This document shows, piece by piece, positions 62,709-64,000 of a stretch of 64,000 nucleotides of DNA. This DNA is from Verrucomicrobiota bacterium (GTDB lineage: Bacteria > Verrucomicrobiota > Verrucomicrobiia > Verrucomicrobiales > DEV007). Location of the stretch: positions 76,474 to 140,473 of the forward strand of contig JAHDID010000003.1 in the NCBI GenBank assembly GCA_020630975.1, in the 5' to 3' direction. The notes under the pieces are model-generated. The model was not told where the DNA came from, did no database searches, and was given only the letters and a program-made list of their open reading frames with translations. The stretch's first letter is position 1. Every line of letters begins with the position of its first letter. The position numbers and the translations under genes are program-made.

Positions 62709-64000
62709 ATGAGAATTGCCCAACTGCTGTCCCTATTCACTTTGCTGCAATTAGCATCAGCCGCCGATGAAAAGCTGAACGTGCTTTTTGTCATCTCGGA
62801 TGATCTCAACTACATGCTGAGCCACTCGGGGCATGCGGAGTGTCAGACACCGTATCTCGATGCGTTTGCTCAGCAGGCGGTTTCGTTTTCGCGGGCTTAT
62901 TGCCAGTATCCGATCTGCGGACCATCACGGGCGTCGATCATGTCGGGGCAGTATCCTTTCGCTAATGGGGTGGTAAAAAATGGTAGCTACTTGCCAGAAA
63001 GCTGCGTGACGCTGCCAAAGCACTTTGCCGATCATGGCTACTGGACGGCACGTGTCAGCAAGATCTACCACATGGGCATCCCCGGCGATATCGTGCAGGG
63101 CACAGCGGGGACAGATCACGCTCCATCCTGGCACGCGGCTCACAATATAGCCGCTCTCGAGACGATGACGCCTGGGCGCATCCGCGATTACGATAAGCCA
63201 GCCACTCCAGCCGTCTATCCAGTCGAGCGCTCCCGCTGGTCGGCAGCGCAGCGAGGTGAGATAACCAACTACACGGCACCTGCTAGTGCTCGCGGTCAGT
63301 GGTCCGTAGTCGAGGTGGCCGATGCCGATACCGGCCTGCTGGTCGATACCATCGCCGCCGATCAGGCCATCGATATTTTGAGACAGCGTAGTAGCGGCTC
63401 GGCTGATCCGGAGCAGCGGCAGCCTTTCTTCCTAGCAGTTGGTTTTGTCCGGCCACACTTCCCCTTCATCGCCACAGAGAGCACCATCGCCCCCTATGAT
63501 GTCGAGCAGATCGCTTATCCCGCGATGCCAGACGATGATTATGATGATATCCCTAAAGCCGCGATCAACTCCAGGCGCGAAGACCTGAGCGAGGAGGCTG
63601 TCCGCCAGCTGCGTCGCGGCTACTACGGAGCCGTCACTTATATGGACGAGCAGTTCGGTCGCCTGATGGCAGAGCTCGATCGGCTACAACTGCGAGAGAA
63701 AACCATCGTCGTCTTTGTCTCCGACCACGGTTACATGCTCGGCGAGCACCAGATGTGGAAAAAACACAAATTCTGGGAGGAGGCGATCCACGTACCGTTG
63801 CTCATCGATGCGCCAGGTGCCACCGATGCGACAGCAGGCGAGGTCTGCGATAGCTACGTCGAGCTAGTCGATCTCTACCCGACTTTAGCCGAGCTCGCTG
63901 GCCTACCCGAGAGTCCGAGTACTCAGGGTCTGAGTCTAGCCGGCCTGCTGCAGGATACGACCACGAGCCACCCGAGTCGGGGCGACGCACTGATCCAGAC
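62709..64000 (+). CDS. Sulfatase, iduronate-2-sulfatase-like, cut by window end
   Basis: 430 residues in the window from ATG 62709, no stop reached. Signal peptide (RIAQLLSLFTLLQLASAAD). Metal site VLFVISDDLN; formylglycine motif ICGPSRASIMSG with Cys70 in the CxPSR form; FLAVGFVRPHFPF and VFVSDHGYMLGEHQMWKKH hold the second metal and sulfate ligands. It removes sulfate esters, probably from algal polysaccharides, after export and modification by a formylglycine-generating enzyme not seen here. Confidence 0.92.
   Translation, partial: MRIAQLLSLFTLLQLASAADEKLNVLFVISDDLNYMLSHSGHAECQTPYLDAFAQQAVSFSRAYCQYPICGPSRASIMSGQYPFANGVVKNGSYLPESCVTLPKHFADHGYWTARVSKIYHMGIPGDIVQGTAGTDHAPSWHAAHNIAALETMTPGRIRDYDKPATPAVYPVERSRWSAAQRGEITNYTAPASARGQWSVVEVADADTGLLVDTIAADQAIDILRQRSSGSADPEQRQPFFLAVGFVRPHFPFIATESTIAPYDVEQIAYPAMPDDDYDDIPKAAINSRREDLSEEAVRQLRRGYYGAVTYMDEQFGRLMAELDRLQLREKTIVVFVSDHGYMLGEHQMWKKHKFWEEAIHVPLLIDAPGATDATAGEVCDSYVELVDLYPTLAELAGLPESPSTQGLSLAGLLQDTTTSHPSRGDALIQ

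Overview
The window looks like a chromosomal segment of a Gram-negative bacterium of the Verrucomicrobiota (Verrucomicrobiales or Rubritalea-like). This rests on overall gene style and is not proven. Supporting signs are a mreBCD-PBP2 rod cluster, lipoproteins and pseudopilin-type secreted proteins, a HemQ-type haem enzyme, WbuC cupin, YdjY, Uma2, GxxExxY and sulfatase genes, moderate-to-high GC (by eye), and starts that often lack a clear Shine-Dalgarno. Most of the window is housekeeping; the accessory stretches are short.

Layout. 1-1.2 kb: a truncated receiver protein divergent from glnB, which has a sigma-54 promoter, then a YkgJ-like protein. 1.4-8.5 kb: mreB-mreC-mreD-PBP2, RNase G/E, a small membrane protein and tRNA-Pro. 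8.6-14.5 kb: a structured leader and infC with an AUC start, a HAD phosphatase, gmhA, hemL and a Gly/Arg-rich protein. 14.6-16.7 kb: orphan genes including a SUKH-like protein and a frameshifted kinase-like gene. 16.7-23.3 kb: an ECF sigma factor and comM, whose last 394 bp are repeated 4.4 kb downstream. Between the two copies lie an unrecognised two-gene module and a decayed ISL3 transposase. 23.4-34.7 kb: YdjY, ABC-F, WbuC, RNase R, a pseudopilin, cysQ, fabG, hemQ, ferredoxin and DciA.

34.7-35.1 kb is the most striking part. On the minus strand, a 16-residue leader peptide with nine consecutive serine codons covering all six serine codons precedes a rho-independent terminator and two tRNA-Ser genes. 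Four short segments can form classical protector, antiterminator and terminator pairings. This is what a serine-sensing transcription attenuator of tRNA-Ser genes would look like.

35.1-50 kb: ribBA, cupin, L,D-transpeptidase, pth (with a second, diverged copy of its 3' end just before rpsF), ROK kinase, a large SNF2 helicase, a TMEM43-like protein, a PQQ-propeller lipoprotein, DUF3108, MDP-1 phosphatase and Uma2. 50-58 kb: pyrD, tRNA-Thr, metX, a likely catalytically dead alpha/beta hydrolase, an M23 peptidase and uppP. 58.7-64 kb: an excisionase-type HTH fused to a receiver domain, a thioesterase whose start lies in a strong hairpin, Uma2, moxR, a GxxExxY gene between inverted repeats, and a sulfatase cut by the window end.

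Several small repeat families are scattered through the window: a 21-bp tandem unit beginning TGTACCCTATT (three loci), a 20-bp palindrome (three copies), an AATCTGTG long hairpin, and the inverted repeats around the GxxExxY gene. No CRISPR array, rRNA operon or intact prophage was seen.
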